A stretch of 64,000 nt of DNA from Corynebacterium meridianum (GTDB taxonomy: Bacteria > Actinomycetota > Actinomycetes > Mycobacteriales > Mycobacteriaceae): NCBI RefSeq assembly GCF_016342265.1, contig NZ_JAEIOS010000009.1, forward strand, positions 471,264 through 535,263, in the 5' to 3' direction. The translations under genes and the position numbers were made by a program. The notes beneath the pieces were generated by a model. The model was not told the origin of the DNA. It worked only from the letters and a program-made list of their open reading frames with translations, and ran no database searches. This document shows, piece after piece, positions 37,319-47,049 of this stretch. Each line of letters opens with the position of its first letter. Position 1 is the first letter of the stretch.

Positions 37319-38559
37319 GCCGTCCGACCGACACCTATTCTTCGACTGCGGCAATCCGGCTGATCGCCGCCCGTGAGGCACGCGCCGTCCTCACCCGGAA
37401 ATCCGTCTGGGTGACCCTCGTCATCATGCTCGTCGCCGTCCTCGGTGGTCTCGGCTGGGGCGCCTGGCAGGGATCGAAGGAAAACGCACCACAGGTCATC
37501 GGCTACGTCGGTGCGGAACCCGCCGCACTCGCCGCCGTAACCGGCGACAACGGCGACGGGCCCGCGATGGAATCCGTCGGGTACCCGGACCGGGACACTG
37601 CACTCGCAGCACTCTCTGACGGTGACATCGCCGCCATCTACCGGCCCGCGGAATCAGGTCCGGGATGGGAGCTGGTCTCCGAGTCCTCCGTCGACACGGA
37701 CTCACTCACCGCTCTCCGGGCTGCGCAGGCCGCGATCGCCCGGGACGGGTTCCTCACCGAGTTCGGGATCAGTGGCGAACAGGTCGCCGAGATCACCACC
37801 GCCGGTACCGTGACCACCGTCCGCGTCGACGGTGGATCGGACGACGGGGCCTTCGGCGACCCGCGTACGGCGGGCACGGTCATGGTCACGCTGATCGGTC
37901 TCGGCGTTCTGGTGATGTCGGTGATGATGTTCGCCATCACCATCGGCTCCGCGGTCATCGAGGAGAAGTCCTCCCGGGTCGTGGAGCTCATGGTCGCCAC
38001 GGTCCGTCCCCTGGACCTGCTGTGGGGCAAGATCATCGGCGTCGGCGGCGTGGGGTTGGCGTTCGTCGCCACGCTGTTCGCCGTCACGGCCGCGGGGATC
38101 GGCTTCACCGGGATCGGCGAACGCTTCGACGTCGAGATCGACCTCACCGTTCTCCCCGTCCTGCTGCTGTTCTACGTCCTCGGCTACCTCTTCTTCTCGG
38201 TGCTCTACGCGGCGGCCGGCTCGCTGGTGTCCCGGATGGAGGATTTCCAGGGCGTGCAGACACCGGTGATCCTGCTGCTGATGGCCGTGATGTACGTTCC
38301 CTTCTTCGGTCTGACGCAGGTCGACTCGACGTTCATGCGGGTGGTCGCCTGGGTGCCGCCGTTCTCCTCGTCGACGATTCCCCTGCAGTACGCGGTGGGC
38401 AACGTCGGTGTCGGAGGGGTCCTGGGTGCGGCCCTCATCCTCGCCCTCGCGACCGCCGTCACTAGCTGGTTGGCCGCCCGGATCTACCGTTCGTCGATCC
38501 TGCACACCGGTTCACCCGTCGGCTGGTTGAAGGCACTGCGTGGGGTACGGCGGGGCTGA
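37315..38559 (+). CDS. ABC-2 type permease (NatB-like)
   Basis: 414 residues. One N-terminal helix (VTLVIMLVAVLGGLGWGAW), a large extracytoplasmic domain of about 150 residues, then five helices (for example VMVTLIGLGVLVMSVMMFAI and LPVLLLFYVLGYLFFSVLYAA), the classic NatB/ABC2 topology. EEKSSRVVELMVATVRP is the family coupling motif. ATG 37315 overlaps the ATPase stop. It exports an unknown substrate together with the preceding ATPase. Confidence 0.92.
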   Translation: MSRPTDTYSSTAAIRLIAAREARAVLTRKSVWVTLVIMLVAVLGGLGWGAWQGSKENAPQVIGYVGAEPAALAAVTGDNGDGPAMESVGYPDRDTALAALSDGDIAAIYRPAESGPGWELVSESSVDTDSLTALRAAQAAIARDGFLTEFGISGEQVAEITTAGTVTTVRVDGGSDDGAFGDPRTAGTVMVTLIGLGVLVMSVMMFAITIGSAVIEEKSSRVVELMVATVRPLDLLWGKIIGVGGVGLAFVATLFAVTAAGIGFTGIGERFDVEIDLTVLPVLLLFYVLGYLFFSVLYAAAGSLVSRMEDFQGVQTPVILLLMAVMYVPFFGLTQVDSTFMRVVAWVPPFSSSTIPLQYAVGNVGVGGVLGAALILALATAVTSWLAARIYRSSILHTGSPVGWLKALRGVRRG

Positions 38560-38605
38560 CCCGGAACCGACCCGGTCCACTGTTCCGACGGCTACAGTGT
38601 CAGCC

Positions 38606-40114
38606 ATGACGAACACCACCTCCCACGATCTCATCGACCAGGTCCTCGACCCCGGATCCTTCATCTCCTGGGACACCCCACCCGTGTACGGCGACATCAG
38701 CGACGACTACCGGGCGACCCTCGACCGGGCCCGGGAGAAATCAGGTGTGGACGAGGCGGTCATCACCGGTGAGGGGACCGTCAACGGGGCGCGGGTCGCA
38801 TTCGTCCTGAGCGAGTTCGGGTTCCTCGGTGGTTCCATCGGGGCGGCGACCGCCCGCCGGATCATCGACGGAATCCACCGGGCGACGGACGGCGGGCTCC
38901 CGCTGCTGATCTCACCGGCGTCCGGTGGGACACGGATGCAGGAGGGAACCCCGGCGTTCGCTCTGATGGTCTCCATCACGACCGCGGTCTACCGGCACAA
39001 GGACGCCCATCTGCCGTTCCTGGTGTACCTCCGGAACCCCACAACCGGTGGGGTGATGGCGTCCTGGGGCTCGGCCGGGCACTTCACGTTCGCGGAACCG
39101 GGTGCGCTGCTGGGATTCCTCGGACCGAGGGTCGTCGAACTCACCACGGGCACCCCGATGCCGGAAGGCGTGCAGCGGGCGGAGAATCTCGCTGCCCGCG
39201 GAGTCATCGACGGCGTCGTCTCACCGGGCCAGCTGCGGGAGGCCGTGGTGAAGATCGTCGATGTCCTGCGTCCCCCGACCACGGACGCGCACTCCATCGA
39301 CGCCGCGGCGACGGCGCCCCCGGAGGAACCACGGATCGACGTGTGGGACGCGATCACCGCCACCCGCCGCACCGACAGACCAGGGCTGAGGAATCTCGTC
39401 GGGCGACTCTCCGAACACCTCATCCAGTTGTCCGGGACCGGCGACGGGCGCATCTCCCCCGCCGTCATCGTCGCCCTCACCCGGATCAAGGGGCAGCCCT
39501 GCGTGCTCATCGGCCAGGACCGGCACGCCCAGCCGCCGCACGCGGACACCGAACTCGGACCGGCCGCGCTCCGCTTCGCGCGCCGCGGTGTGGCACTCGC
39601 CCACGGCCTGGGGCTGCCGCTGGTCAGTGTCATCGACACACCGGGGGCAGAGTTGTCCGCCGCGGCAGAGGAGGCCGGCATGGCGGGGTCGATCGCCCGG
39701 ACCCTCGGCGAGCTCGTCGACGTCGATGTCCCGACGGTCTCCGTGATCCTCGGACAGGGGTGCGGCGGCGGGGCGCTGGCGATGCTGCCCGCAGACACCG
39801 TGCTCGCGGCGGAACACGCATGGCTCTCCCCGCTTCCGCCCGAGGGCGCCTCGGCCATCATCCACCGGGACACCGCCCACGCCCCGGAGATGATGCGTGA
39901 GCAGCGGGTGTCGGCGTTCGCACTGCGGGAGGCGGGCATCGTGGACACGCTCATCCCGGAGAACCCCGACGCGGCGGAGGAACCGGACGAGTTCATCACC
40001 CGGGTCCTCTGCTCCGTCGCCGCCGCCCTCCGGGATCTGGCGTCCGATCCGACCAAGGTCGGCCGCGAGCACCGCTTCCGGCACTACGAGCGGTGGGCCA
40101 TCGAACAGGGGTGA
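38606..40114 (+). CDS. accDA: Fused acyl-CoA carboxyltransferase (beta-alpha), AccDA
   Basis: 502 residues. The N-terminal half is the beta-type carboxyltransferase (GARVAFVLSEFGFLGGSIG, PASGGTRMQEGT, TTGGVMASW), the C-terminal half the alpha type (QDRHAQPPHAD, PGAELSAAAEEAG, GQGCGGGALA). The AccD zinc ribbon is absent. It would carry carboxybiotin to acetyl-CoA or another acyl-CoA. This is the C. glutamicum accDA / mycobacterial accD3 arrangement, next to fkpA and gltA. ATG 38606 follows TACAGT (38593-38598) by seven bases. Essentiality is uncertain because corynebacteria also have AccD1. Confidence 0.94.
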   Translation: MTNTTSHDLIDQVLDPGSFISWDTPPVYGDISDDYRATLDRAREKSGVDEAVITGEGTVNGARVAFVLSEFGFLGGSIGAATARRIIDGIHRATDGGLPLLISPASGGTRMQEGTPAFALMVSITTAVYRHKDAHLPFLVYLRNPTTGGVMASWGSAGHFTFAEPGALLGFLGPRVVELTTGTPMPEGVQRAENLAARGVIDGVVSPGQLREAVVKIVDVLRPPTTDAHSIDAAATAPPEEPRIDVWDAITATRRTDRPGLRNLVGRLSEHLIQLSGTGDGRISPAVIVALTRIKGQPCVLIGQDRHAQPPHADTELGPAALRFARRGVALAHGLGLPLVSVIDTPGAELSAAAEEAGMAGSIARTLGELVDVDVPTVSVILGQGCGGGALAMLPADTVLAAEHAWLSPLPPEGASAIIHRDTAHAPEMMREQRVSAFALREAGIVDTLIPENPDAAEEPDEFITRVLCSVAAALRDLASDPTKVGREHRFRHYERWAIEQG

Positions 40115-40127
40115 CTCGGAGCACACG

Positions 40128-40167
40128 AAAAAACCGCCCAACGGCCTATTCGGCCGGGGGCGGTTTC
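40128..40167. terminator. Bidirectional terminator between accDA and fkpA
   Basis: Arms AAACCGCCC and GGGCGGTTT enclose a further stem CGGCC/GGCCG with a TATT loop. Flanking A and T runs make it usable from both strands, with the stronger U-tail on the minus (fkpA) strand. Confidence 0.85.
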
Positions 40168-40198
40168 CTCATTGTGCGGCGAGAGCCGTCTCCGGCCG

Positions 40199-40558
40199 TC
40201 AGCCGACGCTGATCAGGTCGATCACGAAGACCAGGGTGCGGCCGGAGAGGGGATGTCCACCGCCGGCGGGGCCGTAGGCGGCCTCCGGCGGGATGGTCAG
40301 CTGGCGGCGCCCGCCGACCTTCATGCCCGGGATCCCTTCCTGCCATCCGGCGATGAGGCGGTGGAGGGGGAACTCGATGGTCTGTCCACGGTCCCACGAG
40401 GAGTCGAATTCCTCGCCCGTCTCGAAGTCGACGCCGACGTAGTGCACCTCCACAAGTCCGTTCGACTGTGCTTCGGGGCCGTCTCCCTCGATGAGGTCGA
40501 CGATGACGATGTCCTCCGGGGCGGGGCCAGTCTGTGCTTCGATCGTGGGCTTGTCCAT
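40199..40558 (-). CDS. fkpA: FKBP-type peptidyl-prolyl isomerase
   Basis: 119 residues, a single FKBP domain without signal peptide, so cytosolic. Active-site residues of the FK506 pocket are present: VHYVGVDFETGEEFDSSW, the LIAGWQEGIPGMKVGG loop, LTIPPEAAYG and the final LVFVIDLISVG. AAAGGAG lies a few bases before ATG 40558. It is convergent with accDA and co-directional with gltA. Confidence 0.96.
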   Translation of the reverse strand: MDKPTIEAQTGPAPEDIVIVDLIEGDGPEAQSNGLVEVHYVGVDFETGEEFDSSWDRGQTIEFPLHRLIAGWQEGIPGMKVGGRRQLTIPPEAAYGPAGGGHPLSGRTLVFVIDLISVG

Positions 40559-40702
40559 GAACGCTCCTTTGGGCTTTAGACGAAATGGGCGGCGGCGCGG
40601 CGAATACCGGAACCATCAGATTCAACGGTTTTTCGTAGCGCTGCCGAAAGCCACCTTACGTGGGCTTTCTCGCCCCGAGAAAATCCGGGGGATGCCGGAC
40701 AG

Positions 40703-40734
40703 GGAAATACCCGCGGAAATCCGCGGGTATTTCC
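40703..40734 (-). terminator. Intrinsic terminator hairpin of gltA
   Basis: A perfect 15-bp stem (arms GGAAATACCCGCGGA and TCCGCGGGTATTTCC) with a two-base loop, 20 bases after the gltA stop on the minus strand. The U-tail is weak, so it may also act as an RNA stabiliser. Confidence 0.75.
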
Positions 40735-40753
40735 ATCGGAACCGGTACTGCGA

Positions 40754-42073
40754 TCAGCGCTCCGGACGCGGCACGAATTCGCGCAGGGTCTCGCCGGTGT
40801 AGATCTGGCGCGGACGGTAGATCTTCGAACCGGGGTTCTCGATGAGCTCGCGGTACTGGGCGATCCAGCCCGGCAGTCGGCCCATGGCGAAGAGCACCGT
40901 GAAGAAGTCCGTCGGGAAGCCCATCGCACGGTAGATGAGACCCGTGTAGAAGTCGACGTTCGGGTACAGCTTGCGGGAGATGAAGTAGTCATCCGCGAGG
41001 GCGATCTCCTCGAGGTTCAGGGCGAGATCGAGCAGCTCGTCGCCGCCCATCTTCTCCAGCACCTCGTGCGCGGTCGACTTGATGATCGCGGCACGCGGGT
41101 CGTAGTTCTTGTAGACGCGGTGGCCGAAGCCCATGAGGCGGACACCGGCCTCCTTGTTCTTGACGCGGGTCATGAAGTCGGTCGCGTCGCCGCCGTTGGC
41201 CTTGATCTCGTCGAGCATCTCGAGCACGGCCTGGTTCGCGCCACCGTGCAGCGGACCGGACAGGGCGTTGATGCCCGCGGCGATGGACACGAACATGTTC
41301 GCCTGGGCGGAGGCGACCATGCGGACCGTCGAGGTGGAGCAGTTCTGCTCGTGATCGGCGTGGAGGATGAGCAGCTGATCGAGGGCCTTGGACATGACCG
41401 GGTCGACCTCGTAATCCTCGGTCGGGAAGCCGAACATCATCCGCAGGAAGTTCTCGCGGGTGTTGAGCTTGTTGTCCGGGTACATCCACGGCTCACCGTG
41501 GCGGGCGCGGTGCGCCATCGCAGCCAGCATCGGCACCTTGGCCATAAGCCGGACGGTGGCCTTGTCGCGGTGCTCCGGATCCAGCGGGTCGAGCGAGTCC
41601 TGGTAGTAGGTCGAGAGAATGTTGAGGGATGAGGCCAGGACGGACATCGGGTGCGCGTCACGGGGGAACACGCGGAACTGGCTCTTGAAATCCTCGTCGA
41701 TGAGGGTGTGGTGACGGACCTCGTCGTTGAACTTGGTCAGCTGCTCCTGGGTGGGAAGCTCACCGTGGATGAGCAGATAGGAGACCTCGTTGAAGGTCGC
41801 CTTCTCAGCGAGGTCCTCGATGGCGTAGCCGCGGTAACGCAGAATGCCCTTGTCACCGTCGATGAAGGTGATAGCGGACTCGGTGGAGCCGGTGCTGACG
41901 TAGCCCGGGTCGTAGGTGACGAGTCCGGTCTCAGCGAGCATCTTACCCAGGACGATGCCGTCCTGACCTTCGGAAGCCCGCTTGATGTCCATCTCGAACT
42001 CACCACCGGGGTAGTGGAGTACGGCCTTGTCCTTGTTGTCAGTTGCCACAATGTACCTTTCAAGCTTTGTCAA
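40754..42073 (-). CDS. gltA: Citrate synthase
   Basis: 439 residues, condensing oxaloacetate and acetyl-CoA in the TCA cycle. Conserved: FPRDAHPM, HADHEQNCSTSTVR (His), GPLHGGANQAVLEML (His), FGHRVYKNYDPRA and the C-terminal RPRQIYTG. The TTG at 42073 is preceded by GGGAGGG and gives an N-terminus (LERYIVATDN) matching the C. glutamicum protein as I remember it. A GTG at 42049 with AAAGG before it is an alternative. A promoter TTGATG-18-TATAGC and a large dyad lie upstream. Confidence 0.97.
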   Translation of the reverse strand: MTKLERYIVATDNKDKAVLHYPGGEFEMDIKRASEGQDGIVLGKMLAETGLVTYDPGYVSTGSTESAITFIDGDKGILRYRGYAIEDLAEKATFNEVSYLLIHGELPTQEQLTKFNDEVRHHTLIDEDFKSQFRVFPRDAHPMSVLASSLNILSTYYQDSLDPLDPEHRDKATVRLMAKVPMLAAMAHRARHGEPWMYPDNKLNTRENFLRMMFGFPTEDYEVDPVMSKALDQLLILHADHEQNCSTSTVRMVASAQANMFVSIAAGINALSGPLHGGANQAVLEMLDEIKANGGDATDFMTRVKNKEAGVRLMGFGHRVYKNYDPRAAIIKSTAHEVLEKMGGDELLDLALNLEEIALADDYFISRKLYPNVDFYTGLIYRAMGFPTDFFTVLFAMGRLPGWIAQYRELIENPGSKIYRPRQIYTGETLREFVPRPER

Positions 42074-42145
42074 ATGTCACCCTCCCGGATCTGGGACGGC
42101 CAGTGCACCGCAGCGCGATCCGCCGCGTTGGACTTCCACGCTCAC

Positions 42146-42216
42146 CGGGAGGTGTTGTCCGGACCACAGTCCGGATAATCACCTCCACGCTATACGGTTT
42201 GCCACGCGCAGGCATC
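42146..42216 (-). promoter_or_regulatory. gltA promoter with 39-bp dyad at the start of transcription
   Basis: On the minus strand TTGATG (42211-42216), an 18-bp spacer and TATAGC (42187-42192) form a promoter. Transcription should start near 42180. Starting there is a large dyad, 42146-42184: outer arms GGAGGTG/CACCTCC and inner arms TCCGGAC/GTCCGGA around a four-base centre. It could be an operator at +1 or a hairpin at the mRNA 5' end. Confidence 0.6.
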
Positions 42217-44014
<1,798 letters not shown>

Positions 44015-44054
44015 CCGCACAACTCCCCCCCTAACCGGGGAAACCGCACCACCA

Positions 44055-44101
44055 ACACACCACCGCGACCGGATCTTGTGACCGGTTCCGCGGTGGTGTG
44101 T
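44055..44101 (+). terminator. Long hairpin between serC and sepH
   Basis: A 13-bp perfect outer stem (ACACACCACCGCG with its complement) and an inner ACCGG/CCGGT stem, starting 40 bases after the serC stop. It lacks a U-run and is followed at once by a TAGAGT promoter box for sepH, so it may terminate serC or separate the two units. Confidence 0.55.
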
Positions 44102-44172
44102 GCGTTAGAGTGGGATGACAGCCGGAGTCTCTCCGGCACGTCCGTTTCCATCAGAGCACACAGGGAGATCGC

Positions 44173-45135
44173 ATGCGGGAGCTCAACGTCATACCCGAGG
44201 AATCAACGCCCGGGTCGCTGGTGCTCCGCCTGGCGGACCGGGCCGCGGGCGCAACCGAAGACGAACAGTTCTTCCTCGTCGTCGACAACGCCCTCCGCGC
44301 CGCGATCACCACCCCCGACGCCACCGTCACACGCGACCTGAGCACGAACGACCGCCCGACCGATACCGCGGAGAAGGAACCGTCGCCCGCCCCCCGCACG
44401 ACGCGCGAACCCGATCCCCGACTGTCCGCACCGTTACCCATGAGCCCCCGGGAAATCCAGGCCCGGATCAGGGGTGGCGCGAACATCACGGACCTGGCGG
44501 AGGAGTGCGGGGTGCCGGAGAGCCGCATCGAGCCGTTCGCGCACCCGGTGCTCCTCGAACGCGGCCGCATCGCCGACCTGGCGAAGCAGGCACATCCCGT
44601 CCGTGACGACGGGCCCGCTCCACTCACCCTGTGGGAGGTCCTCGCCACCGCACTCGCGGCCCGCGGCGATGATCTGGGTGACAGCGAATGGGACGCCTAC
44701 CGGGAGGCTGGCGGCCAATGGGTCATCCTGGTCACCTGGCTCGAGGGGCAGACACGGACGACCGCGGAGTGGTCGTACCACCGCCAGGGGATCAACAACG
44801 CGACGGCGGTGGCGCGGAACTCCGTCGCGGCGGCACTGCTCGACCCGAACTTCGGACGTCCCGCCCGTCCCCTGAACCCCGTCCGGGAACTGGACGACGA
44901 CACCGCCGACGACCGGAGGCAGTCCCCGATGGAAACCGGCACCGGATTCACCGGGCGGCGGGACCACGGCACCGCAGCGGAACCGGCTGCCCCGGAGGCC
45001 GACGGAGAGAACGACGAGTTCCTCCGTCACCCGGACGAGGACCAGCAACGCCGCCCCCGACGCAGGGCCATAACACCACACTGGGAGGACGTCCTGTTGG
45101 GCGTACGGACCAACACGAAACGACCGAGGAACTGA
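44173..45135 (+). CDS. sepH: Cell division protein SepH (DUF3071)
   Basis: 320 residues. The N-terminal DUF3071 domain ends with a helix-turn-helix-like region (PREIQARIRGGANITDLAEE, then CGVPESRIEPFAHPVL). The rest is low complexity, rich in Pro, Glu and Arg. SepH binds FtsZ and helps assembly of division filaments in actinobacteria. Conserved placement next to serC supports the call. ATG 44173 follows AGGGAGA. The next gene starts 7 bases after the stop, so they are likely co-transcribed. Confidence 0.92.
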   Translation: MRELNVIPEESTPGSLVLRLADRAAGATEDEQFFLVVDNALRAAITTPDATVTRDLSTNDRPTDTAEKEPSPAPRTTREPDPRLSAPLPMSPREIQARIRGGANITDLAEECGVPESRIEPFAHPVLLERGRIADLAKQAHPVRDDGPAPLTLWEVLATALAARGDDLGDSEWDAYREAGGQWVILVTWLEGQTRTTAEWSYHRQGINNATAVARNSVAAALLDPNFGRPARPLNPVRELDDDTADDRRQSPMETGTGFTGRRDHGTAAEPAAPEADGENDEFLRHPDEDQQRRPRRRAITPHWEDVLLGVRTNTKRPRN

Positions 45136-45142
45136 ATACAAG

Positions 45143-46033
45143 GTGAGCACATCCGCCCACACCGGCGCCGTTGTCACGATCTGGTTCGTCACCGCAACGG
45201 ACCCGGCGGCCGTCATCGCGAGCGAACCACGCTCCGACCGGGGATTCGGCCGCAAGTACCTGGCCCAGCTCAATCCGGCCTGGCCGATCACCCCGATCGG
45301 TCAGTTCGCGTTGAACCGCAGCGTCCCGGCATCCACCGACGAGTACTACATCGCGGGTTACCCCGGGGTCACCCTGGTCCAGACCGTCATGGAGGACGTC
45401 CACCGCCTCTCGGAGCTGGAGCCCAGGATCCTGACGTCGCTGCCCGCGAGCGACGTCTACGTCTTCGCGTCCGATCCGGAGACGGACTTCGGCGGTATCG
45501 CCCACTTCCGGGACGGTGAGGTGGTCCGCTCCCTGTGCGCCCGTCGTGACCGGCTCTACGAGGACATCGGGCTACCCGACCCCTTCGAACTGCCCTTCTG
45601 GGCGGGTGACCACGATGACGGAAACGGGACGGGCATCGATCTCCCGTTCCACCCGGTGGACCTGATTCCCGCAGCTCAGCGAGCATGGCTGGGATTCGAT
45701 CTCGCGGCGGACGGGCCGGACGTCCATGTGACGGCATTCGCCGTCGACGGCCGGCCGGAGCCCCGGTTCCTCAACGAACCGGACCGCCGCGGGGCACAGG
45801 ACCTCGACACCGTCGTCGGTCGCGCCTCGTCGAAACTCGGTATCTCCGTGCGGGATCCCGGGTACGACGATTACGAGACCCATGACGACGGCGACGGCGA
45901 CGGCGACGAATTCCGTCGACTGGCGGAGGCGGGGGCCACGGCCGCCCGTCGGATCGGCCGGATCGTGGCTCGCCGCGGCCGCCACCTGGGGGCGACCATC
46001 GGGCAGAAGCTACGGCACACCGACCGCCCCTGA
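45143..46033 (+). CDS. Conserved actinobacterial protein, DUF6928-like
   Basis: 296 residues, GTG start at 45143, eight bases after sepH. The first 150 residues (VTIWFVTATDPAAVI, PAWPITPIGQFALNRS, EYYIAGYPGVTLVQT) form the recognisable part; the family assignment is from memory. No catalytic motif, signal or membrane helix is seen. An acidic stretch with GDGDGDE and a basic C-terminus follow. Function is unknown; co-transcription with sepH is plausible. Confidence 0.78.
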   Translation: MSTSAHTGAVVTIWFVTATDPAAVIASEPRSDRGFGRKYLAQLNPAWPITPIGQFALNRSVPASTDEYYIAGYPGVTLVQTVMEDVHRLSELEPRILTSLPASDVYVFASDPETDFGGIAHFRDGEVVRSLCARRDRLYEDIGLPDPFELPFWAGDHDDGNGTGIDLPFHPVDLIPAAQRAWLGFDLAADGPDVHVTAFAVDGRPEPRFLNEPDRRGAQDLDTVVGRASSKLGISVRDPGYDDYETHDDGDGDGDEFRRLAEAGATAARRIGRIVARRGRHLGATIGQKLRHTDRP

Positions 46034-46091
46034 TACTCCGACGAGGAACGCCTGTCCCTCTTGCACCGGATTGGAACAGTCGGCGGTGTTC

Positions 46092-46943
46092 TCAGCGTAG
46101 GCTGCGCTGCCGCTCGTAGAACGCCACGGCCGCGGCGGTGGCCAGGTTGAGGGAATCGGTCCCGGGTGCCATCGGTATGCGCGCCCGGACATCGGTCGCC
46201 CGCATGGCGTGTTCGGATAGTCCCGGCCCCTCCGCTCCGACGAGGAGTGCGAGCCTGTCCACGGGCGCGCCGTCGGGGCGGGTGACGGCGTCGGCGAGAT
46301 GCACCGCCCGCGGGTCCGGGGTCAGGGACAACAGGGTGAACCCGTCCGCCCGCAGGTCCGCCAGTCCCCGCTGCCACGTCGTCGGTGTGCCGGGCAGGTG
46401 CGCGAACGGTGTCCTGAGGACGTGCCCCATGGAGACCCGCACGACCCTGCGGTAGAGCGGATCGGCGCACCCGGCGCCGAAGAGCACCGCGTCCACACCG
46501 AGGCCAGCGGCGTTGCGGAACAGCGAGCCGATGTTCTCGTGGTCGCCGACGCCCTCGAGCACCGCGATGGTGCGTGCACCCTCGATCGCGGCACCGACGC
46601 TCATGCCCGGTACCCGGTCGGCCGCGGCCAGCAGCCCACGGTGCATGTCGAATCCGACGGTCTCGGCGAGCGTCCGCCGCTCAACCTCGTAGACGGGGAT
46701 GTCGGCGGCGGCGACCATCCGTGTCATCTCCGGGTCCGCGAGGAACTCGTCGAGCCGGTTGCCGAATCCGACGATGGAACGCACCGGGAACCGGGAGGCG
46801 AGGAGCCTGCCGACGACCAGTGGCCCCTCGGCGATCACCAGGCCCTTACCACCCGGAAGATCGGGCCGGTTGTCGGAGTGGTTGAGATCCCGGTAGTCAC
46901 GGAGACGGGGATCATCGGCTGAGGTGACGGGTATGCGCAACAC
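46092..46943 (-). CDS. SpoU/TrmH-family RNA 2'-O-methyltransferase
   Basis: 283 residues from GTG 46943, chosen because TACGAT lies six bases upstream (leaderless pattern) and it begins the family-typical RIPVTSADDPRLRDY. The SPOUT knot motifs are present: DHENIGSLFRNAAGLG (motif 1), LLVGAEGPGLSE (motif 2) and PMAPGTDSLNLATAAAVAFY (motif 3). An N-terminal substrate-binding domain precedes it. The target is an rRNA or tRNA ribose; which one cannot be told. Confidence 0.92.
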   Translation of the reverse strand: MLRIPVTSADDPRLRDYRDLNHSDNRPDLPGGKGLVIAEGPLVVGRLLASRFPVRSIVGFGNRLDEFLADPEMTRMVAAADIPVYEVERRTLAETVGFDMHRGLLAAADRVPGMSVGAAIEGARTIAVLEGVGDHENIGSLFRNAAGLGVDAVLFGAGCADPLYRRVVRVSMGHVLRTPFAHLPGTPTTWQRGLADLRADGFTLLSLTPDPRAVHLADAVTRPDGAPVDRLALLVGAEGPGLSEHAMRATDVRARIPMAPGTDSLNLATAAAVAFYERQRSLR

Positions 46944-46980
46944 GCTGCCATCGTAGGACACGGCCCCGGCCGGGCACACG

Positions 46981-47030
46981 GACGGCGCCGGTCTTGCCCG
47001 CGTGGAAGCGGTGTCGGGGCCGGCGCCGTC
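46981..47030 (-). terminator. Inverted repeat after the purine permease gene
   Basis: Arms GACGGCGCCGG and CCGGCGCCGTC, 11 bp perfect, are separated by 28 bases. It lies just downstream of the permease stop (47050, minus strand). No U-run is present, so its terminator role is tentative. Confidence 0.4.
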
Positions 47031-47049
47031 GGGGTGTGGTCGGGGAGAA

